Shown: positions 1 through 9,481 of the stretch, one piece after another
How the letters are laid out: the number at the start of each line of letters is the position of its first letter
Position numbering within the stretch: position 1 is the first letter of the stretch
Assembly: GCF_905397285.1 (NCBI RefSeq)
Contig: NZ_CAJPUX010000001.1
Coordinates: 248,001-312,000, forward strand
Source: Cupriavidus plantarum
GTDB taxonomy: Bacteria; Pseudomonadota; Gammaproteobacteria; Burkholderiales; Burkholderiaceae
Direction: 5' to 3'
DNA: 64,000 nucleotides
Position numbers and translations under genes: made by a program
The notes under the pieces: model-generated
Database searches by the model: none
Told to the model about the DNA's origin: nothing
The model's input: only the letters and a program-made list of their open reading frames with translations

Positions 1-1410
1 GCCGCCTGGTCCGTCGATGCGGACGGCATGGTGGAGATCTCGCGGTGGCGCCATGCGGTGATCAACTTTCCGCATCCGCTACTGCGGCAGGGCCTCGTCA
101 TTCTCGATACGCCGGGTCTCAACGCGATCGGTACCGAGCCCGAACTGACGCTGCGGCTGATTCCCGACGCGCACGTGGTTGTGTTCGTGCTGGCCGCCGA
201 TGCCGGCGTGACCAAGAGCGACCTCGAACTGTGGCGCAGCCATGTGGGCGCCGGCCATCGCCGCGGCTGCCTCGCCGTGCTCAACAAGATCGATGGCCTG
301 TGGGATCCGCTGAAGTCCTCGCCCGAGATCGCGATGGAGATCTCGCGCCAGGTTCGCACGACCGCTCAGGTGCTCGGCATTGAGGAGCGCCGCGTCTATC
401 CGGTATCCGCGCAGAAGGGCCTTGTCGCCAAGGTCACGCATGACGAGCCGCTGCTCGTGCGCAGCAATCTGGCGCAGTTCGAGCACGTGCTGTCGGACCA
501 GCTGATTCCGCAGCGCCGCGATATCGTTTCCGATCAGGTCCAGCGCCTCGTGCACGACGTCTCGCGCGGCGCGCAGCAACTGCTGCAGAGCCGCCGCCGC
601 GACATCGTCGAGCAGCTGTTCGAGCTGCGCGGCCTGCGCGGCAAGAACCACGCGATGGTCAAGCACATGCTGCTGCGCGTGCAGGGCGAGAAGGAAGAAT
701 TCGAGCAGAGCATCACGAAGTTCCAGGCCCTGCGCCTCGTGTTCGGCCGCCACAGCGCGGACATCATCAAGGCGCTGCAGTTGCGCGACGTGCGCCGCAC
801 GATGCGCGACGCGCGCGAACAGATGAAGGAGCGCTTCTTCTCGCGCGGCCTGCGGGAGGACATGGAGGCGCTGTTCGATCAGCTCACCGGCCTGATCCGG
901 GAAGCGGACCAGAAGATCGCGGGCCTGCATCAGCTGGTGGACAGCATGTATCGCCGCTTCAACGCCGAGCACGGCTTCACGCTGCCCGCGCCGATCCAGT
1001 TCGTGACGTCACGCTATGCGATGGATCTGCAGGAGACGCTGCAGCTCGTCAACAACCACTTTGGCGCGGTGAACATGCTCACGCGCTCGCGGCCGCAACT
1101 CGTGCAGAACGCGTTCGCGACGATGGCGAGCCGCGTGCTCGACAACTTCCGCGATCTCAATCGCGATATCGAGATCTGGCTGAAGTCGGTGATGACGCCG
1201 CTCGAGGCGCAGGTGCGCGAGCATCAGAAGCAGTTGCGCCGCCGCGTCGATTCGATCGAGCGCATCCACGAAGCCACGGACACGCTCGAGAGCCGCATCT
1301 CGCAGCTCGAGGAGGTGCTCAACGGCCTCGACGAGCGCAGCGGGCGCATCGAGTCGTTCGCGAGGGCGATTCTGGAGACGCCGGCGGAGGCCGGCATGAG
1401 GGCTGCTTGA
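1..1410 (+). CDS. dynamin-like GTPase family protein, 5' end cut by window edge
   Basis: The frame is open from the first base, so the true start and the P-loop (G1) lie upstream; about 469 residues are visible. The G3 motif DTPG (nt 106-117) and the G4 motif NKID (nt 283-294) identify a dynamin-type or bacterial dynamin-like GTPase. The rest is long, charged and helical (nt 520-1380), ending in a heptad-rich segment that looks like a coiled coil, as expected for the middle and effector region of this family. Bacterial members are linked to membrane remodelling or stress, but the role of this one is unknown. It ends 80 bp before mutY on the same strand. GTPase family call is firm; function is open. 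Confidence 0.8.
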   Translation, partial: AAWSVDADGMVEISRWRHAVINFPHPLLRQGLVILDTPGLNAIGTEPELTLRLIPDAHVVVFVLAADAGVTKSDLELWRSHVGAGHRRGCLAVLNKIDGLWDPLKSSPEIAMEISRQVRTTAQVLGIEERRVYPVSAQKGLVAKVTHDEPLLVRSNLAQFEHVLSDQLIPQRRDIVSDQVQRLVHDVSRGAQQLLQSRRRDIVEQLFELRGLRGKNHAMVKHMLLRVQGEKEEFEQSITKFQALRLVFGRHSADIIKALQLRDVRRTMRDAREQMKERFFSRGLREDMEALFDQLTGLIREADQKIAGLHQLVDSMYRRFNAEHGFTLPAPIQFVTSRYAMDLQETLQLVNNHFGAVNMLTRSRPQLVQNAFATMASRVLDNFRDLNRDIEIWLKSVMTPLEAQVREHQKQLRRRVDSIERIHEATDTLESRISQLEEVLNGLDERSGRIESFARAILETPAEAGMRAA

Positions 1411-1490
1411 GGGCTGCATGAAGGCTCTGTGAGCGAGTCAGCGGAAGGCGGGGTGGGGTAATATCTGCCCACCTCACACCGTGTCACCGC

Positions 1491-2654
1491 ATGCCTCGCA
1501 AGTCCGCCGCACCCTTATCCAGCGTTTCCACAGATTCCGCACCGATCTCCGTGCCGACCGATTTCGGCATGCGCGTCGTGCGCTGGCAGCGCCAGCACGG
1601 CCGCCACGACCTGCCGTGGCAGAACACGCGCGATGCCTATCGAATCTGGCTGTCCGAGATCATGCTGCAGCAGACGCAGGTGGCGGCCGTCATCGAATAC
1701 TTCCAGCGCTTCGTCGCGCAGTTGCCGACCGTTGCCGCGCTCGCGGCCGCGTCGGCCGATGAGGTCATGGCATTGTGGGCGGGGCTCGGCTATTACTCTC
1801 GCGCCCGCAATCTGCATCGCTGCGCCAAGGCCGTCATGGACGAGCATGGCGGCGTGTTTCCCACCGATCCGGACGTGCTGGTGACGCTGCCCGGCATCGG
1901 ACGTTCCACCGCCGCGGCGATTGCAGCGTTCAGCGCTGGCGTGCGTTCGCCAATCCTCGACGGTAACGTCAAGCGGGTATTCGCGCGCGTGTTCGGCATC
2001 GAGGGCTATCCGGGCGAACGCGCGATCGAGACGCGCATGTGGCGGCTTGCCGAACAGGCGCTGCCGCCGGCGGGTCCCACGCAAGCCGAGGACATGATCT
2101 CGTACACGCAGGGGTTGATGGACCTCGGCGCCACCGTCTGCGCGCGCGGCAAGCCCGCGTGCCTTCCCGATGCCGCCGCGTGTCCGCTCGCCGCTGACTG
2201 CGTCGCGCGCCGCGACGGCCTGACCGCCGTCCTGCCCACGCCCAAGCCGCGTGCCGCGATTCCCGAACGCAGCACCGTGATGCTCGTGATGCGCCATGGC
2301 CGCGATGTGCTGCTGGGCCTGCGGCCCGACAGCGGCATCTGGGGCGGGTTATGGAGCCTGCCGGAGATGCCCGTAGACACCGTGCCGTTCGATATCGAGG
2401 CCGCCGAAGACGCCGCGCTCGAGGAGGCGCGCGCGTTCGGCACGCCGGCGCGCGCTACGCTCGCGGGCGAACTCACGCATGTGTTCACGCATTTTCGCCT
2501 GCTGATTCGCGCGATTCGTGTCGACCTCGATGCCGTCACGCACGTCGACGACGCCGCGCGACGCTGGCTGTCGCTCGACGACCTCGATGCACTGGGGACG
2601 CCGGCGCCCGTGCGGCGCCTGCTCGAAGACCAGGCCCGCGGCGGTCTGTTCTAG
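1491..2654 (+). CDS. mutY: A/G-specific adenine DNA glycosylase MutY
   Basis: Removes adenine mispaired with 8-oxoguanine or guanine in base-excision repair. In the 387 residues I see the catalytic Glu in SEIMLQQTQV (E56), the helix-hairpin-helix LPGIGRS (about 133-139), the catalytic Asp in PILDGNVKR (D157), and four Cys for the 4Fe-4S cluster (C217, C224, C231, C237). The C-terminal 130 residues fit the Nudix-like 8-oxoG recognition domain. The cluster spacing is C-X6-C-X6-C-X5-C rather than the C-X6-C-X2-C-X5-C of E. coli MutY, because four residues are inserted between the second and third Cys. A possible -10 (TAATAT, 1459-1464) lies close upstream. It converges on the LON-domain gene 6 bp away. 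Confidence 0.95.
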   Translation: MPRKSAAPLSSVSTDSAPISVPTDFGMRVVRWQRQHGRHDLPWQNTRDAYRIWLSEIMLQQTQVAAVIEYFQRFVAQLPTVAALAAASADEVMALWAGLGYYSRARNLHRCAKAVMDEHGGVFPTDPDVLVTLPGIGRSTAAAIAAFSAGVRSPILDGNVKRVFARVFGIEGYPGERAIETRMWRLAEQALPPAGPTQAEDMISYTQGLMDLGATVCARGKPACLPDAAACPLAADCVARRDGLTAVLPTPKPRAAIPERSTVMLVMRHGRDVLLGLRPDSGIWGGLWSLPEMPVDTVPFDIEAAEDAALEEARAFGTPARATLAGELTHVFTHFRLLIRAIRVDLDAVTHVDDAARRWLSLDDLDALGTPAPVRRLLEDQARGGLF

Positions 2655-2659
2655 CCGGG

Positions 2660-3328
2660 TCAGACGATGTGATGCTGCCGCATGTAGCGATGCACGATCT
2701 CGATGCGCATGCCCGCGTCGGGCAGTTCCATCAGCATCTGCTTGGCCTTGAGCGGCACGGGCAGCAATTCGCATAGCCGGTTGGCGACCCACGTCGGGTC
2801 GTCCCAGCGGTAAGGCTCCGCGAACGGCATGTTGTCGGGCGATTCCGCATGGATGGATGTGACGATGCGGCGCAGCGCGGACAGGCAGTCGCCGAGCAAT
2901 TCGAGCTTGCAGTCGATGATGTCGTCGGGCAGCAGTTCCGCTCGCGCAACGAGCAGCCCGTCGTCGCGCGTCTCGTGCGACAGCACGCGAAAGCGCTGGC
3001 GTCCACGCGTTTCGATCAGCAGCACGCCGAGCTGCTCCATGTTGCAATCGACGATTTCGGCCAGGCAACCGACGGACTCCGGCACGGTGGGATCGTCGGG
3101 CCGCGCCACCTCCTGGCCGCTCGCGATCAGGCACACGCCGAACGCGCTGCCGTCGCGCAGGCAACTGCGCACCATGTCGACGTAACGCTTTTCGAAGACG
3201 CGCAATGGCAGGCGGCCATCGGGGAATAGCACCGTATGCAGGGGAAACAGCGGCAGCGCGTCGAGCGTGACGCGCGCCGGTTCAGCGTCGTCGTCCGGAG
3301 GCGAGGCGTAGGGCGGATGGGTAGACAT
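2660..3328 (-). CDS. LON peptidase substrate-binding domain protein (no protease domain)
   Basis: About 222 residues. The N-terminal part around LPLFPLHTVLFPDGRLPLRV and the following strand-rich segment match the LON N-terminal (PUA-like) domain. There is no AAA+ ATPase or Ser-Lys protease part, so this is the stand-alone form. Such proteins are common in proteobacteria and their function is not established. A GTG six codons upstream (3346) is an alternative start; I prefer the ATG at 3328. Neither has a convincing Shine-Dalgarno. It lies just downstream of rapZ on the same strand (68 bp). Confidence 0.85.
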   Translation of the reverse strand: MSTHPPYASPPDDDAEPARVTLDALPLFPLHTVLFPDGRLPLRVFEKRYVDMVRSCLRDGSAFGVCLIASGQEVARPDDPTVPESVGCLAEIVDCNMEQLGVLLIETRGRQRFRVLSHETRDDGLLVARAELLPDDIIDCKLELLGDCLSALRRIVTSIHAESPDNMPFAEPYRWDDPTWVANRLCELLPVPLKAKQMLMELPDAGMRIEIVHRYMRQHHIV

Positions 3329-3396
3329 GGGCAGCCATGGGTGCACGTACCGTGTCGTGCCGCGCAGCGCGCCGCATGTCGATCGGGAAATGCCGA

Positions 3397-4293
3397 TCAG
3401 CCCGGTGCCAGCTCGCGGTGTCTGACCAGCACATTACCATGTGCCCGGAAGTAGTTGGCAAGTCTTTCCGCGATGAACACGGAGCGATGCTGGCCGCCCG
3501 TGCAACCGATGGCAACGGTCAGGTAGCTGCGGTTGTCCGCGATGAAACTCGGCAGCCACTTTTCGACGTAGGCGCGGATGTCTTCCGCCATCGCCAGCAC
3601 CAGCGGCTGGCTCTGCAGGAAGTCCACCACGGGCGCGTCGCGGCCCGTCAGCGGACGCAGCGCGAGGTCGTAATAGGGGTTCGGCAGCGAGCGCACGTCG
3701 AACACCATGTCCGCGTCGCTCGGCACGCCGTGCTTGAAGCCGAACGACTCGAAGAGCAGCGTGAGCTGTTGCGTGTGGCTGTCGCGAATAAGGTCCTTGA
3801 TCCAGCTGCGCAGCGTGTTGGTACGCACGTTGCTGGTATCGATGCGATGGGCCGAGTCCGAGAGGGGGCTCAGCAGCTCGCGCTCCATCTCGATGGCTTC
3901 GACCAGCGAACGGTCGTTGTACAGGGGCTCCACGGCAGCCTGCTGCTCGATGAGCGGCGTGGCCTCGGTGCGGACGGAGAGCGGATGGCGGCGGCGCGAT
4001 TCCGAATAGCGCTGCACGAGCGCGTCGGTGTTGGCGGTCAGGAAGAGGACCTGTACCTGATGCTCGCGTCCAAGGTCGCGCACGGTCTCGGGCAGGCGGG
4101 CGAGCGATTCGCGGCTGCGAATGTCGGTGGCCACACCGAGGTGCGTATAGCCCTGGGAGGACAGGTAGCTCGCGAGGTCGGGGATGAACTGGGCCGGAAG
4201 GTTGTCGACGCAGTAATAACCCGCGTCTTCGAGCACGTTCAACGCGACGGACTTGCCGGATCCGGAAATACCGGTGATGAGAATGATTCGCAT
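3397..4293 (-). CDS. rapZ: RNase adapter protein RapZ
   Basis: 298 residues starting MRIILITG with the Walker A motif GISGSGKS at residues 8-15. The C-terminal half ends in the conserved region around [10 protein letters not shown], which matches the RNA-binding C-terminal domain of RapZ/YvcJ proteins. In E. coli RapZ steers RNase E to the sRNA GlmZ and so controls glucosamine-6-phosphate synthase; in other bacteria it binds nucleotides and its target is less clear. The frame stays open 18 codons further upstream, but family alignment favours the ATG at 4293. It sits with ptsN and hprK, as in many proteobacteria. A perfect stem-loop (4350-4386) lies in its 5' flank. Confidence 0.93.
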   Translation of the reverse strand: MRIILITGISGSGKSVALNVLEDAGYYCVDNLPAQFIPDLASYLSSQGYTHLGVATDIRSRESLARLPETVRDLGREHQVQVLFLTANTDALVQRYSESRRRHPLSVRTEATPLIEQQAAVEPLYNDRSLVEAIEMERELLSPLSDSAHRIDTSNVRTNTLRSWIKDLIRDSHTQQLTLLFESFGFKHGVPSDADMVFDVRSLPNPYYDLALRPLTGRDAPVVDFLQSQPLVLAMAEDIRAYVEKWLPSFIADNRSYLTVAIGCTGGQHRSVFIAERLANYFRAHGNVLVRHRELAPG

Positions 4294-4349
4294 GGCACCC
4301 GCAAGGATAGCACCGGGTGATGGCGACGTCATGACAACACGCGCCATCG

Positions 4350-4386
4350 GCGGCGAATCGGTCCGACGTCCGGACCGATTCGCCGC
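4350..4386. other. perfect 16-bp stem-loop between psiF and rapZ
   Basis: Bases 4350-4365 pair without mismatch with 4371-4386 around a 5-nt loop. The element follows the psiF stop and precedes rapZ, both transcribed leftwards. There is no U-tract on either side, so it is not a standard intrinsic terminator. It could end or attenuate psiF transcription, protect a processed 3' end, or sit in the rapZ leader. Confidence 0.6.
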
Positions 4387-4402
4387 GTCGATATTACCTG
4401 CC

Positions 4403-4726
4403 TCAGGCCGTCGGCTTGGACAGGCAATCCTTCATGAAGGCCTTGTAGTCGTCGCCCTTCTTGCCCTTGCCCTGCTTGCTGCAGGCGGACATCTTTTCCT
4501 GCTGCGTCTTGGGTTCCGCGGCGGCGGCGGGCTTGCCCGACAGGCAGTCGCTCATGAATTTCTTGCGATCGTCGCCCTTCTTGCCCGTGGCCTGCGTGTT
4601 GCACGCCTTCATGCGGTCCTGCTGACTGTTGCCGGCGGCCGCGGCAGGGGCGGAAGCGCTTTGGGCGAAAGCGCCCGTGGCGATCAGCGGGGTTACCAGC
4701 ACGCACATCGCGATCAGCTTCTTCAT
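4403..4726 (-). CDS. PsiF-repeat secreted protein
   Basis: 107 residues with an N-terminal signal peptide ([22 protein letters not shown], cleavage probably after AFA). Two copies of the PsiF repeat follow, each of the form [20 protein letters not shown] and DCLS, with conserved Cys pairs. The start is set by a good Shine-Dalgarno (AAGGAG, about 8 nt upstream); the frame extends upstream but without signal-peptide logic. PsiF was named in E. coli as a phosphate-starvation-inducible protein of unknown function. I see no Pho box. Location between hprK and rapZ looks like an insertion into an otherwise conserved block. Confidence 0.85.
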   Translation of the reverse strand: MKKLIAMCVLVTPLIATGAFAQSASAPAAAAGNSQQDRMKACNTQATGKKGDDRKKFMSDCLSGKPAAAAEPKTQQEKMSACSKQGKGKKGDDYKAFMKDCLSKPTA

Positions 4727-4838
4727 GCTTCTCTCTCCTTGGGGTGGCACCACATGAACCAAGCGGGCATCGATGCCCGACAACGCACACAACGTGGCCC
4801 GCGCCAACGAGGTTGACCGCCAGTGGAATCCTGAAGGT

Positions 4839-5810
4839 CTAGAGCAGGCGGCCCTGGCCGCGCGATACCACGTCCGCCTGCATGGCGGCACGCTGGCGGT
4901 CCATGAAGTCCCGTAGCGTGTCGATGCCGCGCAGGCGCAGTATCGTGTTGCGCACGGCAGCCTCCACGAGTACGGCGAGGTTTCGGCCGGCCGCCACCTG
5001 GATCTTCACCATATGGATCGGCAGCCCCAACACGTCGAGGTATTGCGAATCGAGGGGCAGGCGTTCGAACTCGCCGTCGTTGCGGCGGACGAGCTGGACG
5101 ACGAGCTTGATCTTCATCTTCCGGCGTACGGCCGTTTCACCGAAGATCGTCTTGATATCGAGCAGGCCCAGACCCCGCACTTCCAGCAGGTTCTGCAGCA
5201 GCGGCGGGCAGCGGCCTTCGACGAAGTCCGGCCCCAGGCGAACGAAGTCCACGGCGTCGTCAGCGACGAGGCCGTGGCCGCGCGAGATCAGTTCGAGGCC
5301 GAGTTCGCTCTTGCCGAGGCCCGACTCGCCCATGATGAGCACGCCCATGCCCAGAATGTCGAGGAACACGCCGTGCATGGTCACGCGCGGCGCGGAAATG
5401 CGGGACAGGTAGAGCCGCAAATGGTCGATGACCGCGGCCGAGGACACCGGCGTGGTGAACAGCGGTGTGGACGAACGCGTGCAGCGCAACTCGAGGTCCG
5501 GCGGCGGCTCCATGCCGTCGGCGACGACCAGAAACGGCGGCTCCAGCAGGATCAGCTCGCCCATCTGACGCTTGCGCGGTTCGTCGTCGAGCCGCTGGTA
5601 ATACAGGATCTCGGGTTTGCCGAGCACCTGGATACGGTTCGGGTGGATCAGGTTCAGGTGACCCACGAGGTCGGCGGCCGACGTGGCCTCGCGCGCGAAC
5701 TCGACATCGAACGCGCGGTCGGCGCCTTCCAGCCCGGCGACCCACGAGAGTTTGATGTCGGCTGCGTTGTCGTCGAAGATCGACTGCGAGGTGACGCCGG
5801 TGAGTTCCAT
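4839..5810 (-). CDS. hprK: HPr kinase/phosphorylase
   Basis: 323 residues. The Walker A motif GESGLGKS is at 161-168, preceded by the family motif with the catalytic His ([11 protein letters not shown]146). The C-terminal region VVQLVRR to the end fits the HprK signature. It phosphorylates and dephosphorylates HPr on a serine. In betaproteobacteria it accompanies a reduced PTS that acts in regulation rather than sugar uptake. It follows ptsN on the same strand (87 bp), supporting a PTS-Ntr module; ptsI and ptsH are not in this window. Confidence 0.95.
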   Translation of the reverse strand: MELTGVTSQSIFDDNAADIKLSWVAGLEGADRAFDVEFAREATSAADLVGHLNLIHPNRIQVLGKPEILYYQRLDDEPRKRQMGELILLEPPFLVVADGMEPPPDLELRCTRSSTPLFTTPVSSAAVIDHLRLYLSRISAPRVTMHGVFLDILGMGVLIMGESGLGKSELGLELISRGHGLVADDAVDFVRLGPDFVEGRCPPLLQNLLEVRGLGLLDIKTIFGETAVRRKMKIKLVVQLVRRNDGEFERLPLDSQYLDVLGLPIHMVKIQVAAGRNLAVLVEAAVRNTILRLRGIDTLRDFMDRQRAAMQADVVSRGQGRLL

Positions 5811-5897
5811 GCGATTACGTGCGGGCAGGTGAGTGAGATGAAGCGGGCAGCGCCTGAGAGGTTGCGATGTGGGAAGGTGCCGCGGCGCCCGGCGACA

Positions 5898-6353
5898 TCA
5901 AGGGTGCCAGTCGGTCAGCAACTGATGCACGGCCTCGGGCGTCGGCAGCGTCGCGAGGCCGTCGCGCATGTCGCGGTCCGATAACAGCTGCGCGATCTCG
6001 GACAGGATTTCCAGATGCTGCTGCGTGGCCTGCTCAGGCACGAGCAGGAAGATCAGCAGCGACACGGGCTTGCCGTCGGGCGACTCGAACGGGATCGGTT
6101 CGGCCAGCCGCATGAAGCCAGCGAGCGGCTGCTTGAGCCCCTTGATGCGGCCATGCGGGATCGCGACGCCGGCGCCGAGCCCGGTCGAACCGAGCGATTC
6201 GCGCGCGAACAGGTTATCCGTCACGATGGCGCGCGCGACGCCATGGTTGTTCTCGAACAGGAGCCCGGCTTGCTCGAACACCCGCTTCTTGCTGGTGACG
6301 CTGACGTCGAGAGTGATGTTGCCGGGTGGCAGCAGTTTGGCCAAACGATTCAT
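5898..6353 (-). CDS. ptsN: PTS nitrogen-regulatory EIIA component
   Basis: 151 residues from the ATG at 6353 (a TTG two codons upstream also keeps the frame open). The phosphorylated His is in GVAIPHGRI (H67), and the fold region RESLGSTGLG is typical of EIIA of the fructose/mannitol/Ntr class. EIIA-Ntr takes phosphate from HPr/NPr and regulates nitrogen and potassium functions by protein contact. It is close to rpoN but separated from hpf by an intrinsic terminator (6583-6610), so it probably has its own promoter in 6354-6582. Confidence 0.93.
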   Translation of the reverse strand: MNRLAKLLPPGNITLDVSVTSKKRVFEQAGLLFENNHGVARAIVTDNLFARESLGSTGLGAGVAIPHGRIKGLKQPLAGFMRLAEPIPFESPDGKPVSLLIFLLVPEQATQQHLEILSEIAQLLSDRDMRDGLATLPTPEAVHQLLTDWHP

Positions 6354-6582
6354 GGGCAATGCGCGGGTATCTTGGGGGTGTAAAGCGTCCGGCCATTATA
6401 GAGCAGCGGCATCGGTTCCTTGTGCACCGCAGCGTTGCGCCGTCATGGAGCCATGATGGGTCGCGAACGCCAGTCTCCTTCATACATGTATGGCGCAGCA
6501 TACACCGACCGGGCGCGGTTGCAACTCCCCGTGGCTGTCGGACCACGCATGGCCCACGCATGGCTGGTATGGCGCGTCCATC
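6354..6582. other. non-coding region upstream of ptsN with two palindromes
   Basis: No gene is seen here. It holds a perfect 12-bp palindrome CATACATGTATG (6481-6492) and a second palindrome CATGG-AG-CCATG (6444-6455). Since hpf terminates at 6583, the ptsN/hprK promoter should lie here; I could not pick out convincing -35/-10 boxes. Confidence 0.4.
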
Positions 6583-6610
6583 AAAAAAGCCGCGCTGATT
6601 GCGCGGCTTT
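6583..6610 (-). terminator. intrinsic terminator after hpf
   Basis: Stem 6586-6595 pairs perfectly with 6601-6610 (10 bp, GC-rich, loop TGATT). Read on the minus strand it is followed by six T. It lies 48 bp beyond the hpf stop. Confidence 0.9.
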
Positions 6611-6657
6611 GCTCTCTTCGTATCACTCCTCGGCGACGTGGCGTCGCGCGTCGGTGT

Positions 6658-7011
6658 TTATTGCTGCTGCATTTGCGCGGCAGCCATCTGGTACTTCAGG
6701 GCTTCGCGGTCATGGCCTTGCACGCGATCCTTGTAGCGGATGACCTGACGGTCGAGCTTGTCGACCAGACAGTCGATCGCCGCATACAGGTCTTCATGAT
6801 GCGCTTCGACGAAGATGTCCTTGCCCTTCAGATGCAGATTGATTTCCGCATACTGCCGCCGTTCCTTTTCCTTGTGGTTATCGACCGATAGCAGCACGCT
6901 TACGCCAATCACTTGATCGAAATGCCTGACGATTCGCTCCAGTTTCGTTTCCACGTACTCACGCAGAGGGGGCGTGATGTCAAGGTGGTGTCCACTGATC
7001 TTGAAGTTCAT
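6658..7011 (-). CDS. hpf: ribosome hibernation-promoting factor
   Basis: 117 residues starting [20 protein letters not shown], the typical N-terminus of short HPF/YfiA proteins, with conserved [21 protein letters not shown] in the middle. HPF binds the 30S decoding site in stationary phase and promotes 100S ribosome dimers. It is only 117 residues, so it is the short form without the long-form dimerisation domain. The Shine-Dalgarno AAGGAG is well placed. Located directly after rpoN (49 bp), as in most proteobacteria, and followed by a strong terminator. Confidence 0.95.
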   Translation of the reverse strand: MNFKISGHHLDITPPLREYVETKLERIVRHFDQVIGVSVLLSVDNHKEKERRQYAEINLHLKGKDIFVEAHHEDLYAAIDCLVDKLDRQVIRYKDRVQGHDREALKYQMAAAQMQQQ

Positions 7012-7060
7012 AGCGTTTCTCCTTCTGAAAGAGCCACACCAGGCAGGCGGCGCAGCTCGG

Positions 7061-8545
7061 CTACAAAGTCTTGCGGAGATTCACTGCCGGGATCTTGAGC
7101 GCTTCGCGGTATTTGGCGACGGTGCGCCGCGCGACCACAAAGCCCTGCTCGCCCAACAGTTCGGCGATGCGGCTGTCGGAAAGGGGATTCTTGGGGTCTT
7201 CGGCTCCTATGAGTTGCTTGATCAGCGCGCGGATTGCCGTGGATGAAGCTGCGCCACCCGTTTCGGTGGACACATGGCTCCCGAAGAAGTACTTCAACTC
7301 GAAAGTCCCCATCGGCGTGGCCATGTACTTGTTCGTGGTCACGCGCGAAATCGTGGACTCATGTAAACCGAGTGTATCGGCTATCTCCCTCAAAACCAAG
7401 GGGCGCATCGCGATTTCCCCGTGGGTGAAAAAGTTCTTCTGCCGCTCGACGATCGCCTGCGCCACACGCAGGATCGTATCGAAGCGCTGCTGGATGTTCT
7501 TGATGAGCCACCGCGCCTCCTGAAGCTTCTGCTGCAGCCCCGCCGTGCCCGACTCGCCCTTGGCGCCGCGCAGGATCTGCGCGTACATGTCGTTGATGCG
7601 TAACCGCGGCATCACATCGGGGTTCAGCTGGGCCATCCATCCACTCCCGCTCTTGCGCACGAAAACGTCCGGCACCACGAAATCCGCCTCGGGACGGCTG
7701 TATGCGTGCCCCGGGTACGGCGCCAGCGAACGGATCAGATCGTGCGCGGCCTTCAATGCTATTTCGTCCACCTGCAGGGCTTTCTTGAGGCGCGTGTAAT
7801 CACGCACCGCCAGTAACTCCAGATGATGGTTGACGATCGACAATGCAAGTTCGCGTTGCGGGTGCGAGATGCGGCGCAACTGCAGCGTCAGGCATTCGGC
7901 CGCATTGCGCGCACCCACGCCCGGCGGATCGAAGCTCTGCAGCAGCGTCAGCATCGACTGCACTTCCTCGATTTCGAACTCCAGTTCCTCCGGGAGTTCC
8001 GAGAAGATTTCCTCGAGCGAGGCGCCGAGGTAACCGTCATCGTCGAGCGATTCGATCAGGAAGACCGCGAGGCCCTTGTCACGGACGGAAATCTTGAGCG
8101 GGGCAAGCTGCTCCATCAGGTGTTCGCGCAGCGTCGGTTCGGCATCGCGCAACTGCATCGGCGTCTTTTCGTCCTCGTCGCCTTGCGGGCGGCGCGCGAA
8201 GTCGTCGAGGCTCCAGTCGTTGCCGTAATCCTCGCTGGCGTTGTCGCCGCCGAAGCCTTCATCGTCGCCGCCGCTCGCGCCCTCGGCGCGGTCCTCGCCA
8301 TTGCCCTGAGGCTCGGCCGGTGCGGGCGCGGGGGCGCTCTGGACGTTGACGGAGCCATCCGCGGCCACACGCAGCGGGCTTTCGATCCAGTCGTTCTCGC
8401 GTTCGAGGAGGGGGTTTTCCGTCAATGCCTGCTCCACTTCCTGCTGGAGTTCAAGCGTGGATAACTGCAGCAGCCGGATCGACTGTTGCAGCTGGGGGGT
8501 AAGGGCTAGATGCTGGGAGAGGCGAAGCTGAAGCGACGGTTTCAT
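7061..8545 (-). CDS. rpoN: RNA polymerase sigma-54 factor
   Basis: 494 residues. Region I is the Gln/Leu-rich N-terminus ([20 protein letters not shown]) that contacts activators. An acidic region II follows (about 70-130, rich in D, E and G). The RpoN box [10 protein letters not shown] is at about 472-481. Sigma-54 directs transcription from -24/-12 promoters and needs AAA+ activators. Between lptB and hpf in the conserved order; length is normal for the family. Confidence 0.97.
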   Translation of the reverse strand: MKPSLQLRLSQHLALTPQLQQSIRLLQLSTLELQQEVEQALTENPLLERENDWIESPLRVAADGSVNVQSAPAPAPAEPQGNGEDRAEGASGGDDEGFGGDNASEDYGNDWSLDDFARRPQGDEDEKTPMQLRDAEPTLREHLMEQLAPLKISVRDKGLAVFLIESLDDDGYLGASLEEIFSELPEELEFEIEEVQSMLTLLQSFDPPGVGARNAAECLTLQLRRISHPQRELALSIVNHHLELLAVRDYTRLKKALQVDEIALKAAHDLIRSLAPYPGHAYSRPEADFVVPDVFVRKSGSGWMAQLNPDVMPRLRINDMYAQILRGAKGESGTAGLQQKLQEARWLIKNIQQRFDTILRVAQAIVERQKNFFTHGEIAMRPLVLREIADTLGLHESTISRVTTNKYMATPMGTFELKYFFGSHVSTETGGAASSTAIRALIKQLIGAEDPKNPLSDSRIAELLGEQGFVVARRTVAKYREALKIPAVNLRKTL

Positions 8546-8652
8546 GCGACCTATTCTATGCGCATCTTCCCGGCGATGGAACGGAAATTGCTATCGCCTA
8601 TCGCTTCCGTGCGGTGATCGATTCCGCCGAGGCCGCGGGCGCGGCCGGCCCG

Positions 8653-9444
8653 TCACATCCGGAAATTCTCGCCGAGGTAGACGCGGCGCACGGACTCGTT
8701 GGCGATGATGTCCTCGGGCTGGCCCTCGGCGAGCACCGTGCCTTCGCTGATGATGTAGGCGTGGTCGCAGATGCCGAGCGTCTCGCGCACGTTGTGGTCG
8801 GTGATCAGCACGCCGATGTTGCGCGCCTTGAGGAAGCTGACGATGCGCTGGATTTCTCCGACGGCGATCGGATCCACGCCGGCGAACGGCTCATCGAGCA
8901 GAATGAAGCGCGGCGACGAGGCCAGCGCGCGCGCGATTTCCACGCGTCGGCGTTCGCCACCGGACAGGGACAGCGCGGGATTGTTGCGCAGGTGGGCGAT
9001 CTGAAGGTCGTCGAGCAGCGTATCCAGCCGCTTGTTCATCTCGTCCTTCTTGAGCGGCTTGCCGTTTTCCTGCTGCAGCTCCAGCACGGCGCGGATGTTT
9101 TCCTCGACGTTGAGCTTGCGGAAGACCGACGCCTCCTGCGGCAGATACGACAGCCCCATGCGCGCGCGCTCATGGATCGGCAGGCCGCTGATGTGGTCGC
9201 CGTCGAGCACGATGTCGCCCTCGTCGAGCGCGACGAGGCCCACGATCATGTAGAACGAGGTCGTCTTGCCGGCGCCGTTCGGGCCGAGCAGACCGACCAC
9301 CTCGCCGCTCTTCACGTCGAGCGACACGTCCTTGACCACGGTACGCGAGCCGTAGCGCTTCTTCAGGTGGCGCACGACCAGCGTGCTGCCATTGGAGACA
9401 TTGGCGGTGGAGATCGGCTTGGCGAGCGTGGCGGTATCGTTCAT
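8653..9444 (-). CDS. lptB: LPS export ABC transporter ATP-binding protein LptB
   Basis: 263 residues. Walker [10 protein letters not shown] (54-62), ABC signature LSGGE (160-164) and Walker B ILLDEP (181-186) are all present. LptB powers extraction of lipopolysaccharide from the inner membrane with LptF/LptG and LptC. The first 20 residues (to about NGS) are an extension relative to E. coli LptB, so an internal start is possible. Same strand and directly downstream of lptA (37 bp). Confidence 0.95.
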   Translation of the reverse strand: MNDTATLAKPISTANVSNGSTLVVRHLKKRYGSRTVVKDVSLDVKSGEVVGLLGPNGAGKTTSFYMIVGLVALDEGDIVLDGDHISGLPIHERARMGLSYLPQEASVFRKLNVEENIRAVLELQQENGKPLKKDEMNKRLDTLLDDLQIAHLRNNPALSLSGGERRRVEIARALASSPRFILLDEPFAGVDPIAVGEIQRIVSFLKARNIGVLITDHNVRETLGICDHAYIISEGTVLAEGQPEDIIANESVRRVYLGENFRM

Positions 9445-9481
9445 GAGCTGCTGAGAAGTGCTTCGGGCCCGGAGCGGGGGC

